A DNA stretch of 64,000 nucleotides, taken from the NCBI GenBank assembly GCA_001464425.1, contig LNEK01000020.1:434001-498000 (forward strand), written 5' to 3'. The translations under genes and the position numbers were made by a program. The DNA comes from Alphaproteobacteria bacterium Ga0077535 (lineage in GTDB: Bacteria; Pseudomonadota; Alphaproteobacteria; Caulobacterales; Aquidulcibacteraceae). This document shows positions 1-9,500 of the stretch, in pieces; within the stretch, counting starts at the first letter, position 1, and the number at the start of each line of letters is the position of its first letter. The notes under the pieces were generated by a model. The model was not told the origin of the DNA and searched no databases. It saw only the letters and a list, made by a program, of their open reading frames with translations.

Positions 1-1371
1 CCCTCCGCGCCGGTCTCGTCCAGATGGTGGACGTCGAGCGCCAGGCCGGCATTGAGCAGCAGCGTCATGCGCTGCCCGTCCGTGGTGATCGGCGGAATAT
101 CCTTTAGCCGGGCGAACTCCGCGGCGCGCGCCGACCGTAAGTTCAGCCGCTGGCTGTACGCCGATATGACCTGGCCTTCGGCGCGCAACCGCAACTCGCC
201 GCGCTCACCGTCCAGCACCACCGCATCGCCGGCCTCAACGCGCGACAGCAAGCCCGGCAGCATGCCGACCATCGGAATACCAAGCGCCCGCGCCACAATC
301 GCCGCGTGGCCGGTGTTCGAGCCGTCTTCCAGAGCAACGCCCTTCAAGCGCTCGGCGCCATAATCCAAAAGCTCGGCCGGCCCGAGTTCGCGCGCGATAA
401 GGATCGCATCGTCGGGCATTGCTTGCGAAGTGGCGCCGTCCACACCAGCGAGCGCACGCAGCAGCCGATTGTCGAGGTCCTCCAGGTCGTGCATGCGTTC
501 GCGCAGATACGGATCGCGCGTCGCGTTGAATTTCGCCCGGTGTTCGCCGCGCACTCGCTCAACGGCGGCGTCCGCCGAAAGACCGGCCCGGACACCATGC
601 TTCAACTTCACCTCCCAACCCGGATCGTTCGCGAGCATCAGGAAAGTTTCCAGCACTTCGCGCGACACACCCGATATCCGCCCCGGGTCACCGTCGATCA
701 TGTGGGACAGCGAATTGCGGACCTGCGCTAACGCCGCTTCAAGCCGGCGCTCTTCCTCCACCGGATCGCAGGACGGCGGTGCCAATCGCGAGCCCGTCCG
801 AAAACGCCCTACCCAGCAGGAGCTCCGGGCGACTGGCGCGCGCTTCGACTTCAGAAAGTCCAGAGAGGTCGCCGAACGCGCGCGAGGCCACCATCTCGGC
901 CAGCACCATGGCGATGGTTTGCAGCGCCTCGACTTCGTCCTCGCCATAAATGCGCGAGACGCGGTTCTGTACGACTAGAACACCGAAGGTCCGTTCCGAG
1001 CGGACGATCGGCACGCCGAGAAACGAGCTGTACGGGTCCTCGCCTGTCTCGGGCCGGTAAGCGAACCGCTCGTGGTGCGGGGCGTCTGCGATATTGAGAG
1101 GTTGAGCGCTCTCCGCCACGAGGCCGACGAGGCCCTCCCCCTGCTTCAGTCTGGTCCGGTGCACGGCCGCGGGATCGAGCCCCTGCGTCGCAAACAGTTC
1201 ATGCACCGCGCCCCGCGTCAGATAGATCGAGCAGACATCGGCGACCATAGTCGAGGCGATCATGGCCACAAGCCGATCGAGGCGCTGTTGCGCCTCGCCG
1301 CCCGTCTCCATGATTTCCCGCAGCTTGCGCAGGAGAATCCGGGATCCGCCGATATTGGCTGGCCCTGCCAT
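1..1371 (-). CDS. ptsP: Phosphoenolpyruvate-protein phosphotransferase PtsP (nitrogen PTS enzyme I), frameshifted and 3'-partial
   Basis: PtsP autophosphorylates with PEP and passes phosphate to the HPr-like NPr in the cytoplasmic nitrogen PTS. Residues 1-160 form the GAF sensor domain. After the linker (about residue 200) the continuous frame stops at 739-741. The neighbouring frame, starting near 775, continues the protein to the window edge: PEP-utiliser helical domain (RNSLSHMIDGDPGRISGV, then DPYLRERMHDLEDLDNR) and the phosphohistidine loop GSNTGHAAIVARALG, with the His codon at 306-308. The C-terminal PEP-binding barrel lies beyond position 1. The shift is most simply two missing bases near 763-771 (normal reading VLHDPVEEE). 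It lies 35 bases downstream of lysC on the same strand, probably one operon. It could be a real mutation or a sequence error. Confidence 0.9.
763..780 (-). other. Frameshift site within ptsP
   Basis: On the minus strand the first frame reads ...GTAVLRSGGGRAPA-stop, while the next frame from the same place reads DPVEEERRLEAALAQV, which is the expected start of the PtsP helical domain. Inserting two bases (CTGC-AC-GAT) restores VLHDPVEEE, a normal PtsP linker. Everything downstream stays open to the window edge with conserved PtsP motifs. Confidence 0.85.
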
Positions 1372-1406
1372 CGCCTCTGCTATCGTCTCCTTCCGGGCGC
1401 CCCCGA

Positions 1407-2669
1407 TCAGGCGGCGTCTAGTTCATAAGCCGTGTGCAACGCCCGCACCGCAAGCTCGGTGTAGGCGGCGTCGATCAACACTGAGATTTTGATTTCCGAC
1501 GTGGCGATCGCTTCGATGTTGATGCCTTTTTGCGCAAGCGCCGCGAACATTGTCCGGGCCACGCCCACTTGGCTTTTCATACCGATGCCTATGACGGAGA
1601 CTTTGGCCACATCGCGGCGAATGTGGATTTCCTCCACGCCAATCTTCTCGCGCGCCGCCTCGATCGTTTCGGCTGCGCGCGCAGCGTCCCGTTCCGGGCA
1701 GGTGAAGACGATGTTCTGGCGTTCCGGCTGGCGCGCTTCGCTCTGGACGATCATGTCGACGTTGACGTGCGCGTCAGCCAAGCGCCCGAAAATATCGGCG
1801 GCCACACCGGGATGATCTTCTACCCCGAGCAGCGTGATTTTCGCTTCATCGCGCGAATAGGCGACGCCGGAAACGACCTGCTTTTCCACGATCTCATCCT
1901 CAGGACAAACCAACGTGCCGGGATTGGGCGCACCCGGCTCAACAAAACTCGACAGCACCCTGATTGGCACACGCTTGGCGAACGCTAGCTCGACTGAGCG
2001 CGTCTGCAGCACTTTGGCGCCGAGAGACGCCATCTCGAGCATTTCTTCGTACGAAATTTTCTCAAGCCGCCGCGCTTTTGCGACGATGCGCGGGTCCGTC
2101 GTGTAGACGCCATCCACATCGGTGTAGATATCGCACCGCTCCGCGTTCAGCGCGGCCGCAAGTGCGACGGCGGAAGTGTCGGAACCGCCGCGTCCCAATG
2201 TCGTGATGCGATTATCGTCTGTGACGCCCTGAAATCCGGGAACGACCGCGACAATGCCCTGATCGATTGAGGGCCCGATAGCTGCATCAATGATCTCACC
2301 AATTCGCGCCTTGGCGTGCGCCGCGTCGGTGCGAAATGGAATTTGCCAGTTCTGCCACGACCGCGCTGGCACGCCCAATCTGCGCAGCGCCAGCGCCAAC
2401 AAACCAGTCGTGACCTGCTCGCCGGTGGAGACCACAACGTCGTATTCGTCGTCGAAGGCGCTGCCGCTCAAGGCCACGCCGCTACCACCTTCACCGCCAG
2501 CGGCGCGCGCAAGCTGAACCAGCCGGTCGGTCTCCCCAGCCATGGCCGAGACCACGACCGCCACGCCGCGACCGGGCGCGCGTTCAGCCGCCACGAGACG
2601 CGCGACGCGGGCGATGCGCTCCACGTCGCCAACCGACGTGCCGCCAAACTTCATCACCAAACGAGACAT
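1407..2669 (-). CDS. lysC: Aspartate kinase
   Basis: Phosphorylates aspartate, the first step towards lysine, threonine, methionine and diaminopimelate. The 420-residue protein begins MSRLVMKFGGTSVG, the kinase lysine/phosphate motif. It has FTTDPRIV-type substrate residues (VDGVYTTDPRIV) near residue 190, and two C-terminal ACT domains from about residue 270 (VSGVAYSRDEAKITLLGVED and DVAKVSVIGIGMKSQVGV), as in feedback-regulated monofunctional kinases. An upstream in-frame start would add 23 poorly conserved residues, so the internal ATG at 2669 is preferred. It is divergent from ubiG and followed closely by ptsP. The partner enzyme homoserine dehydrogenase is also in this window, at 44-45 kb. 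Confidence 0.95.
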   Translation of the reverse strand: MSRLVMKFGGTSVGDVERIARVARLVAAERAPGRGVAVVVSAMAGETDRLVQLARAAGGEGGSGVALSGSAFDDEYDVVVSTGEQVTTGLLALALRRLGVPARSWQNWQIPFRTDAAHAKARIGEIIDAAIGPSIDQGIVAVVPGFQGVTDDNRITTLGRGGSDTSAVALAAALNAERCDIYTDVDGVYTTDPRIVAKARRLEKISYEEMLEMASLGAKVLQTRSVELAFAKRVPIRVLSSFVEPGAPNPGTLVCPEDEIVEKQVVSGVAYSRDEAKITLLGVEDHPGVAADIFGRLADAHVNVDMIVQSEARQPERQNIVFTCPERDAARAAETIEAAREKIGVEEIHIRRDVAKVSVIGIGMKSQVGVARTMFAALAQKGINIEAIATSEIKISVLIDAAYTELAVRALHTAYELDAA

Positions 2670-2797
2670 CAGAGGCGTCGCCGGACCTGTTGCTGCAGCG
2701 CGAAGCGGCCGCAAACCGCCTCGGGCGCGGCTTAGCATGCTCCGCCGCGACGCGATACCAGCTTGACCGGATTGGTTTCTCTGCCGAACTGAGCCGG

Positions 2798-3529
2798 ATG
2801 TCTGCGACCACTCTTGATCCGGCTGAGATCGCGAAATTCAACGCCTTGGCGGCGGATTGGTGGAATCCGAAGGGGCCGTTCGGGGCGCTCCACCGGCTCA
2901 ACCCCGTCCGCCTTCAGTTCGTCCGCGATTTTGCCTTGCGCCATTTCGGAGGCGCTTCGGCGCGGCCGCTGAAGGGCCTCAACGTCCTGGATTTGGGGTG
3001 TGGCGGCGGACTGGTTTCCATTCCGCTTGCGCGGATGGGCGCTGACGTTCTTGGCGTGGACGCGGCGCCTGAGGCGGTTGGCGCCGCTCGCGCTTATGCC
3101 GAGCGCACAGGTGTCATTGTGACATACGAGAACACCAGCGCTGAGGCACTGGTTGAACGCGGCGCGCGGTTCGATCTAGTGACGGCGCTCGAGATCGTTG
3201 AGCACGTCTCTGACGTGAACGCGTTTCTTGAAGCTGCTGCCGCGCTGGTGAAACCAGGCGGCGCTCTGGTGCTCTCCACGATCAACCGCACACCGAAAGC
3301 GCGCGCCCTCGCGATCGTAGGGGCTGAGCGCATTTTGAAATGGGCGCCTGAGGGCGCGCACGACTATGACAAGCTCGTGACGCCTGAAGAAATACGCGGA
3401 GGTGCGCCAACGATAAAATGGGAAGAGCCAGTAGGCATCACATACGCGCCGCTCGGCGCAGGCTGGTCGCTGACGGACGATATCTCAGTGAATTATATGA
3501 TTGCCGGCATCAGGCCAGAACGCAGCTAG
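2798..3529 (+). CDS. ubiG: Ubiquinone biosynthesis O-methyltransferase UbiG
   Basis: SAM-dependent methyltransferase acting on both O-methylation steps of ubiquinone synthesis. The 243-residue protein starts MSATTLDPAEIAKFNALAAD, followed by WWNPKGPFGALHRLNPVR, the UbiG N-terminal signature. The SAM site is LDLGCGGGLVSIPLARMG, with the acidic residue in VLGVDAAPEAV, then LEIVEHV and PGGALVLSTINRT. The start at 2798 was chosen because upstream in-frame residues are not family-like and the length fits. It is divergent from lysC across 128 bases. Its 3' end overlaps a convergent small gene by 45 bases. Ubiquinone is the acceptor for the complex I encoded further along. Confidence 0.95.
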   Translation: MSATTLDPAEIAKFNALAADWWNPKGPFGALHRLNPVRLQFVRDFALRHFGGASARPLKGLNVLDLGCGGGLVSIPLARMGADVLGVDAAPEAVGAARAYAERTGVIVTYENTSAEALVERGARFDLVTALEIVEHVSDVNAFLEAAAALVKPGGALVLSTINRTPKARALAIVGAERILKWAPEGAHDYDKLVTPEEIRGGAPTIKWEEPVGITYAPLGAGWSLTDDISVNYMIAGIRPERS

Positions 3530-3739
3530 CGGATCGTCGAACGTTTCGAGCGCGACGATGCGGCCGCCATCATTCAAATCACGAATTTGGAAGCCGCCCA
3601 CCTGCAGCGCTTTGCGCATGTGCTCTCCGTTGAGCCGCGCCTGGAGCTCGGCGCGATAGAGATCGCCTTCGATATCGCCAGACTGACAAACCGAATGCTC
3701 GTCGGTTGTCTCCACCAGATATTCGATCCTGTAGCGCAC
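3485..3739 (-). CDS. Hypothetical protein, 84 residues
   Basis: Not recognised as a named family. Read from a GTG at 3739 with GGGAG seven bases upstream; an ATG at 3796 would add 19 arginine/alanine-rich residues. The protein runs VRYRIEYLVETTDEHSV, then a charged middle and VGGFQIRDLNDGGRIVALE near the C-terminus, giving a plausible small alpha/beta fold. It is convergent with ubiG, and the last 15 codons lie inside the ubiG 3' end. Protein-like composition and a good ribosome site support it; the overlap lowers confidence. Confidence 0.55.
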   Translation of the reverse strand: MRYRIEYLVETTDEHSVCQSGDIEGDLYRAELQARLNGEHMRKALQVGGFQIRDLNDGGRIVALETFDDPLAAFWPDAGNHIIH

Positions 3740-3832
3740 GGCCGCTCTCCCACCGCGCCATCTTGCCTTGGCGCGCGCCGCGTTCGAATAGGCCAAACGG
3801 ACTAGGAGCGGTTTGAAAGCCGCCCCTTTTCG

Positions 3833-5089
3833 CTATTGAGCGTTGCGCCGTGAGGGATGGTAGCGATCCCGCAGCAGCGTTTGGCGTGACACCATTGGCT
3901 GCTCGACGCCTTCGATGAAGACGACGTCTGGCGCGGACGTTACCTGCAGCGGATCACCGTCCCAGATCACGAGATCGCCAGTATAATTGCGCTCCAGCCG
4001 TCCGATCTGCGCGCCTACGCCAAATATCTCGGCCGGCGTGCGGCTCACCGCTGCGAAGGCGGCATCCCACTCCATGCCGTTCGCGACAGCGTTACCGGCA
4101 AGCTGCAGCACAAGCCGCGCCTGGTGCGCATCAACGCTCCCCGGCGCCGGCGCGATTGCAACAGTAACGCCAGCACGATCAAGGATCGCGGCGTTATCCA
4201 ACCGCGCAGAAAGACGCTCGAACCGATCAGGCAGGTTGGACAGCGGATCGACGATTACCGGAATGTTTGCGCGCGCGAGTTCATCAGCCACTTGCCAGGC
4301 TTCGGCGCCGCCGTGGATGGCAAAACGCAGGCTGGGATTGGCGCGTTTGAAGCGAATGAGCCGGCGGATGTCGGCAGCGCTTTCGATGTGAACGAGGAAG
4401 AGCCCCTGCCCGCGTGCGAATGGCTGCAGCGCAGCAGCATCAAGTTCGTTGAGCACGGCGCCGCCTTGGCCGCTGCGATAACGACCGGGATATTCCCGTG
4501 CGTCGCGCAAGGCAGCTTCGAACGCCGGCCACACCGCTGCTCGCGAGCCACCAGTGCGGCGCGCGCCCACTTCACCTAGTTCAACGACCATAAAGGCTTG
4601 GCTGTGGAAAACGCTGTCATCGCCGCCATCCAGCGAGACGAGCGCGCCCCGACCGACGAACATTGTCTCCGTCGATGACGGCGCGATCGCAGCGCGGGTG
4701 ACGCCTTCCATGCGGGTCACCGCGATCGCAGTGACGCCAGGATCGAAGGCACGGCCCGCGTCGGCAGCAGCCGCGATCAGGTCACCGCTGATGCTCGCAT
4801 CGTTTGGAGCGCCCGAACCAGAAATCTCCGAGAGACCGATTTCGCTCATCGCCGCGAAAGCGCCTGGCGTGACGTAGCGCCCCTGGGCTTCAACAATCCG
4901 CGCGCCGCGCGGTGCGGTGAGATTGGCGCCAACGGCGCTTATGCGTCCATCAACGATCAGCACGTCACCATTTTCGATGGTGCCGGCGGCGCCATTGGTA
5001 ACCACGCGGCCGTCGCGCACCAAGACAGTTTCAGCGGCGGCAGGCGCAGCCATCGCAAGCGCCATGACGAGTGCGGAGAGAATTCTCAT
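3833..5089 (-). CDS. Exported amidohydrolase-superfamily protein lacking the HxH metal site
   Basis: 418 residues with a cleavable signal peptide (MRILSALVMALAMAAPAAAE), so periplasmic. The N-terminal beta-sandwich (LVRDGRVVTNG, IVDGRISAVG) and C-terminal sandwich (GRLERNYTGDLVIWDGDPL) are typical of the amidohydrolase superfamily. Where active members read TPGxIDxHxH this one reads VTPGAFAAMSEIGLSEISG, with no histidines. The late catalytic aspartate region reads APAPGS instead of HSD. One central histidine survives (FAIHGG). It overlaps the intact paralogue upstream by four bases, suggesting co-translation and perhaps a complex with it. Substrate unknown; hydrolase activity is doubtful. Confidence 0.85.
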   Translation of the reverse strand: MRILSALVMALAMAAPAAAETVLVRDGRVVTNGAAGTIENGDVLIVDGRISAVGANLTAPRGARIVEAQGRYVTPGAFAAMSEIGLSEISGSGAPNDASISGDLIAAAADAGRAFDPGVTAIAVTRMEGVTRAAIAPSSTETMFVGRGALVSLDGGDDSVFHSQAFMVVELGEVGARRTGGSRAAVWPAFEAALRDAREYPGRYRSGQGGAVLNELDAAALQPFARGQGLFLVHIESAADIRRLIRFKRANPSLRFAIHGGAEAWQVADELARANIPVIVDPLSNLPDRFERLSARLDNAAILDRAGVTVAIAPAPGSVDAHQARLVLQLAGNAVANGMEWDAAFAAVSRTPAEIFGVGAQIGRLERNYTGDLVIWDGDPLQVTSAPDVVFIEGVEQPMVSRQTLLRDRYHPSRRNAQ

Positions 5090-6471
5090 TGGACTACTCC
5101 CCGATAGGTCTGGCCAAGCTCGAAGTCAGAGGGCCGCTGATTGATCTGACCGCGCTCATAAACCAACGCACCGTCCATATAGACCCGCTCCGCCACCGCG
5201 TAGCTAGAGAGCGGATCGGCCGACCACACGACAACATCCGCACGACGGCCCGGCTCAAGCGTGCCGGTTTCATCGTCAATGCGCAGCGCGCGGGCGGGAT
5301 TGCGTGAGAGCCAAGTCCACGCTTCGGCGCGGGTGATTTCAAGCCCAGCGCGGCGGCCGTCGGCGAGCGCTTTTGCCGCCTCCTGGTTCAGCCGCTGAAT
5401 GCCGACCTCGCTATCAGAGTGAACGATGGCGCAGCCACCGCCCGCGTGAACGAACGGGATGTTTTCGCGGATGCCGTCATACGCTTCGATCTTAAAGCCC
5501 CACCAATCGGCCCAGATCGCGGCGCAGATATCTTCCTGCACCAGAAGATCGGTGATCTTGTAAGCCTCGACAGCGTGATGGAACGCAGCGATCTCGAAAT
5601 TGAACTCATGCGAGATTTCGATCGCGTTCGCCATTTCATCGGCGCGATAGCAGTGCCACTGCAAGATGATATCGCCGTTGAGCACGCCCGCTAATGTTTC
5701 CATCTCGAGGTCGCGATCCGGGGGCTCGCCGTTGCCCTCTTCAGCACTTTGGACGCGGCGGGCGTAACGCTGCGCGTTGGCGAATGCTTGTCGATAGCCG
5801 GCGACGTTGCCCATGCCAGTGGCTGGTGACGAATTGCGCGAGCCGTAAACGCGCGCGGGGTTCTCGCCGCACGCCATCTTCAGGGACTGTGGCGCGCCCG
5901 GGAATTTCATCTCCTGTACAGTGCGAGCGCCAAGCACGGGTCGCAGCGTCACACCGCGGCCGCCGAAGAGGTTTGCGGAACCTGGGAGCACGTGAAGCGT
6001 CGTCACACCACCCGCAACAGCGCGCTGAAAGCCCGGGTCTTGTGGCCATACGGAATGTTCGGCCCAGACCTCAGCCGTATTCGGCTGCGTCACTTCGTTG
6101 CCGTCGGACGTCGCTTGGATGCTTGGCGAGGGATAAACGCCAAGGTGAGAGTGAGCGTCGATTATGCCAGGGGTTACGAACCGGCCGGCGCCATCAACAA
6201 TCGCGGCGCCTTCGGGAGCGGTTAGGTTCTGGCCAATCGACACGATACGGCCGTCCTGCATGAGCACGTCCGCGTTCGTGAGCTCGGCGCCATTTCCGTC
6301 GAACACGGTCGCGCCGCGGATCAAAGTCGGCGTCGAGGCCTGCGGCGCATAGGACGATTCATAGGGCGCCCGTCCGGCGGGCTCTTCCGTCTCGGCCTCA
6401 GGCGTGGTCGCACAGGCGCTCAGCGCGATCCCTACCGAGAGCGCAAATACAAACTTCAATCTCGAACGCAT
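5086..6471 (-). CDS. Amidohydrolase-family lipoprotein with intact metal site
   Basis: 461 residues with a lipoprotein signal (MRSRLKFVFALSVGIALSAC, lipobox LSAC), so predicted to be lipid-anchored in the envelope. The superfamily metal ligands are all visible: PGIIDAHSHLG (HxH, about residue 110), LQWHCYRADE, FHHAVEAYK and VHSDSE (catalytic Asp). The C-terminal part reads LEPGRRADVVVWSADPL. This family includes imidazolonepropionase-like and dipeptidase-like hydrolases; the exact substrate cannot be told. It is the first gene of a two-gene unit, with its stop overlapping the start of the metal-site-less paralogue (ATGA). Confidence 0.88.
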   Translation of the reverse strand: MRSRLKFVFALSVGIALSACATTPEAETEEPAGRAPYESSYAPQASTPTLIRGATVFDGNGAELTNADVLMQDGRIVSIGQNLTAPEGAAIVDGAGRFVTPGIIDAHSHLGVYPSPSIQATSDGNEVTQPNTAEVWAEHSVWPQDPGFQRAVAGGVTTLHVLPGSANLFGGRGVTLRPVLGARTVQEMKFPGAPQSLKMACGENPARVYGSRNSSPATGMGNVAGYRQAFANAQRYARRVQSAEEGNGEPPDRDLEMETLAGVLNGDIILQWHCYRADEMANAIEISHEFNFEIAAFHHAVEAYKITDLLVQEDICAAIWADWWGFKIEAYDGIRENIPFVHAGGGCAIVHSDSEVGIQRLNQEAAKALADGRRAGLEITRAEAWTWLSRNPARALRIDDETGTLEPGRRADVVVWSADPLSSYAVAERVYMDGALVYERGQINQRPSDFELGQTYRGVVQ

Positions 6472-6573
6472 GAGCTTCCCCCGCTGCGGCGCGCAGTATC
6501 AGAAAGCCTTCAGCGCAGCCGGACAAGGCCTTGCACGCGTTTCGGGAGAATCTCGCGACGAAAAGCTGCGATA

Positions 6574-9500
6574 TCAGATGACGCGCTCGACGCCGCGCGC
6601 CGCCTTGAGCGCCGCCCGAGCGGCCGGGTTGGCGGATACCATCTGCTTAGCGGCCAGTTCGACCTCGCGCCCATCATTGAGCTTGAGGATGAGGCGCAGC
6701 GGCCTCGCTTCCCCCGGCGCGGGCTTTGGCAGCGCCTGGATAGTCTGCGCCAATAGATCAAGCGGCGCGCCTTCTTTCAGGATGATCCGAAGGTCCTCCG
6801 CCGTGCGCGCCTCCGCAGCTTCGACCACTTCGAATGCATTCCCATAGAAGCGCACGTCACCATCGTTCCAACGCACCCGTGTACGCACGACAAAGGCCTT
6901 GCCCACCTGCAGCATTTCGCGCGCCGCAGGCACGTTCTCCGGCAAAATCATCGGTTCGAAATCGCCACTCGGATCGGACATGGAAACGAAGCCAAGCATG
7001 TCGCCGCTATTGCCAGGCTTGAACTGAATGCGCCGCACCACGCCTGCCATGAGATAATAGCGCGGCTCAGTCTCACCTTCTTCAATGATGTCCGCATAGC
7101 TCGCGTACCGGTCGTTCTCGGCAAAGAAGTCAGAGAGCGGATGGCCGCTCAAATAGAAGCCGGCGCTTTCCCGCTCTGCGTCCAGGCGATCCTGCGCCGA
7201 CCAAGCGGGCGCCTTCGGGAAGACTGGCCGCGCGCTTGGCTCATCAGCGCCGAACAGACTTGCCTGGGCGCTCAAACGTTCAGCCGCCACGCGCTGCGCG
7301 TAGGCCGCGATCACCTCCGCAGCTGCGAAGGCATGCGCGCGTTCAGGCTCAATCCCGTCAAACGCGCCAACCTTAGCAAGGTTTTCCAGCTGCCGGCGAT
7401 TGATGGCTTTTGGATCAATGCGCTCCGCGAAATCATAGAGCGCCTTGAACGGGCCGCGAGCTTTGCGCTCAGCGACAACGGATTCCATCGCCGTCAGGCC
7501 GACATTGCGCACAGCGCCGAGCGCGTAGCGGATAGCGACGCCGCCATCCTCCTGCGGCTCAACACTGAAATCGGCTTCCGACTTGTTGAGATCCGGCGGC
7601 AAGAGCGGCGCACCGATGCGGCGCGAGTCCTGATAGAAGCTGGCAAGCTTATCCGAGTTCGAAATATCGAGACTCATCGAAGCCGCTAAGAAGTCCACTG
7701 GATAGTGCGCTTTCAGGAAGGCGGTGTGATAGGCGACGACGGCATAGGCCGCGGCGTGTGACTTGTTGAAGCCGTAGCCCGCAAACTCGGCGACCAGATC
7801 GAAAATATGGGAAGCCAAGTTCTCGTTGACACCCCGCTCCTTGGCGCCATCGATGAACCGCGACTTCTGCTTTTCCATCTCCGCGGGTTGCTTCTTGCCC
7901 ATCGCGCGGCGCAGCAAATCGGCTTCACCGAGCGAATAGCCCGAGAGCACCTGCGCGATCTGCATGACCTGCTCTTGATAGACGATGACGCCGTAGGTCT
8001 CTTCGAGGATCGGCTTCAGCGTATCGTGCAGATAGTCCGCCTTCTCACGTCCGTGCTTCACATTCGCGAACCGATCGATGTTCTTCATCGGACCGGGGCG
8101 ATAGAGCGAAATCAGTGCGATGACGTCTTCGAGGCAAGTCGGCTTCACCTTGCGCAGCGTGTCGCGCATGCCCTGACCTTCAAGCTGAAACACCCCAAAC
8201 GTCAGACCCGATTGCATGAGCTCATAGGTCTTTTCGTCGTCATAACCGGTGTCACTCAGGTCGACGTCCAGACCGCGCTTCTTCAAGAATTTCAGCGTCC
8301 GATCGATCACTGTGAGGGTTTTGAGACCGAGGAAGTCGAACTTCACGAGGCCGGCAGCCTCGACCCATTTCATGTTGAACTGCGTCGCCGGCAGGTGCGC
8401 CCGCGGATCGCGGTAGAGCGCCACAAGCTCGGTCAAAGGCCTGTCGCCGATGACGACACCTGCCGCGTGCGTCGAGGCGTTGCGATAGAGCCCTTCAAGC
8501 CGCAACGCTGTATCAATCAGATCGCGCACTTCGGCTTCGTTACGGCGCGCTTCTTTCAGTCGCGGCTCAAGCTCCAACGCCTCCTTAAGCGTCACCGGGT
8601 TAGCCGGGTTCGCCGGAATCATCTTCGCGAGCTTGTCGACCTGGCCGAATGGCAATTGCATCACTCGGCCGACATCGCGCACCACAGCACGCGCTTGCAG
8701 CGTGCCGAACGTGATAATGTGGGCGACGCGATCTTCGCCGTACTTGTTCTTCACGTATTCGATGACTTCGCCGCGCCGCTCCTGGCAAAAGTCGATGTCG
8801 AAGTCCGGCATCGACACGCGTTCCGGGTTGAGAAAGCGCTCGAACAGAAGGCCAAACCTTAGCGGATCAAGGTCGGTTATCGTGAGCGCCCAGGCGACGA
8901 CTGAGCCCGCACCGGAGCCCCGGCCTGGACCCACGGGAATATCGTTCGACTTCGCCCACTTGATAAAGTCCGAGACGATGAGGAAGTAGCCCGGAAACTC
9001 CATCTGCGTGATGACGTTGAGTTCGTACTCAAGCCGCTTCCAGTATTCTTCTTCCGGCGCAGCAAGGCGCTCGCCCAACGCCTTCAACCGCGCCTTCAGG
9101 CCTGCCTCGGCTTGTGCTTTCAGTTCCGCCGGCTCGTCACGGCCCTTGGCCGTATCGAAACGCGGCAAGATGGGTTTGCGCTTCTCTACGCGGAAGGCGC
9201 ACCGGCGCGCGACCTCGGTCGTGTTCTGAATCGCCTCAGGCAAATCAGAGAAGAGCGCCGTCATTTCCGCGGCGCTTTTGAAATAGTGCTCGTCAGTGAC
9301 GCGCGGCCGATCCTCCTCGCCCAGGTAAGACGATGCGGCGATGCACATAAGCGCATCGTGGGGGCGGTGATCGGACTTGCTTTCAAAGCGGATGTCATTC
9401 GTCGCGACGAGCGGGAGACCTTCGGCGTACGCTATGTCGATCAGCGCCGCTTCGGTCTCGGTCTCGATGTGCTCCCGATGACGCTGCAATTCGATGTAGA

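Noticed and set aside
3800-3830. Hairpin with CCCTTTT between the amidohydrolase and the small convergent gene
   Set aside because: The loop would be very short and the T-run lies on the strand with no gene ending nearby, so it was not called a terminator.
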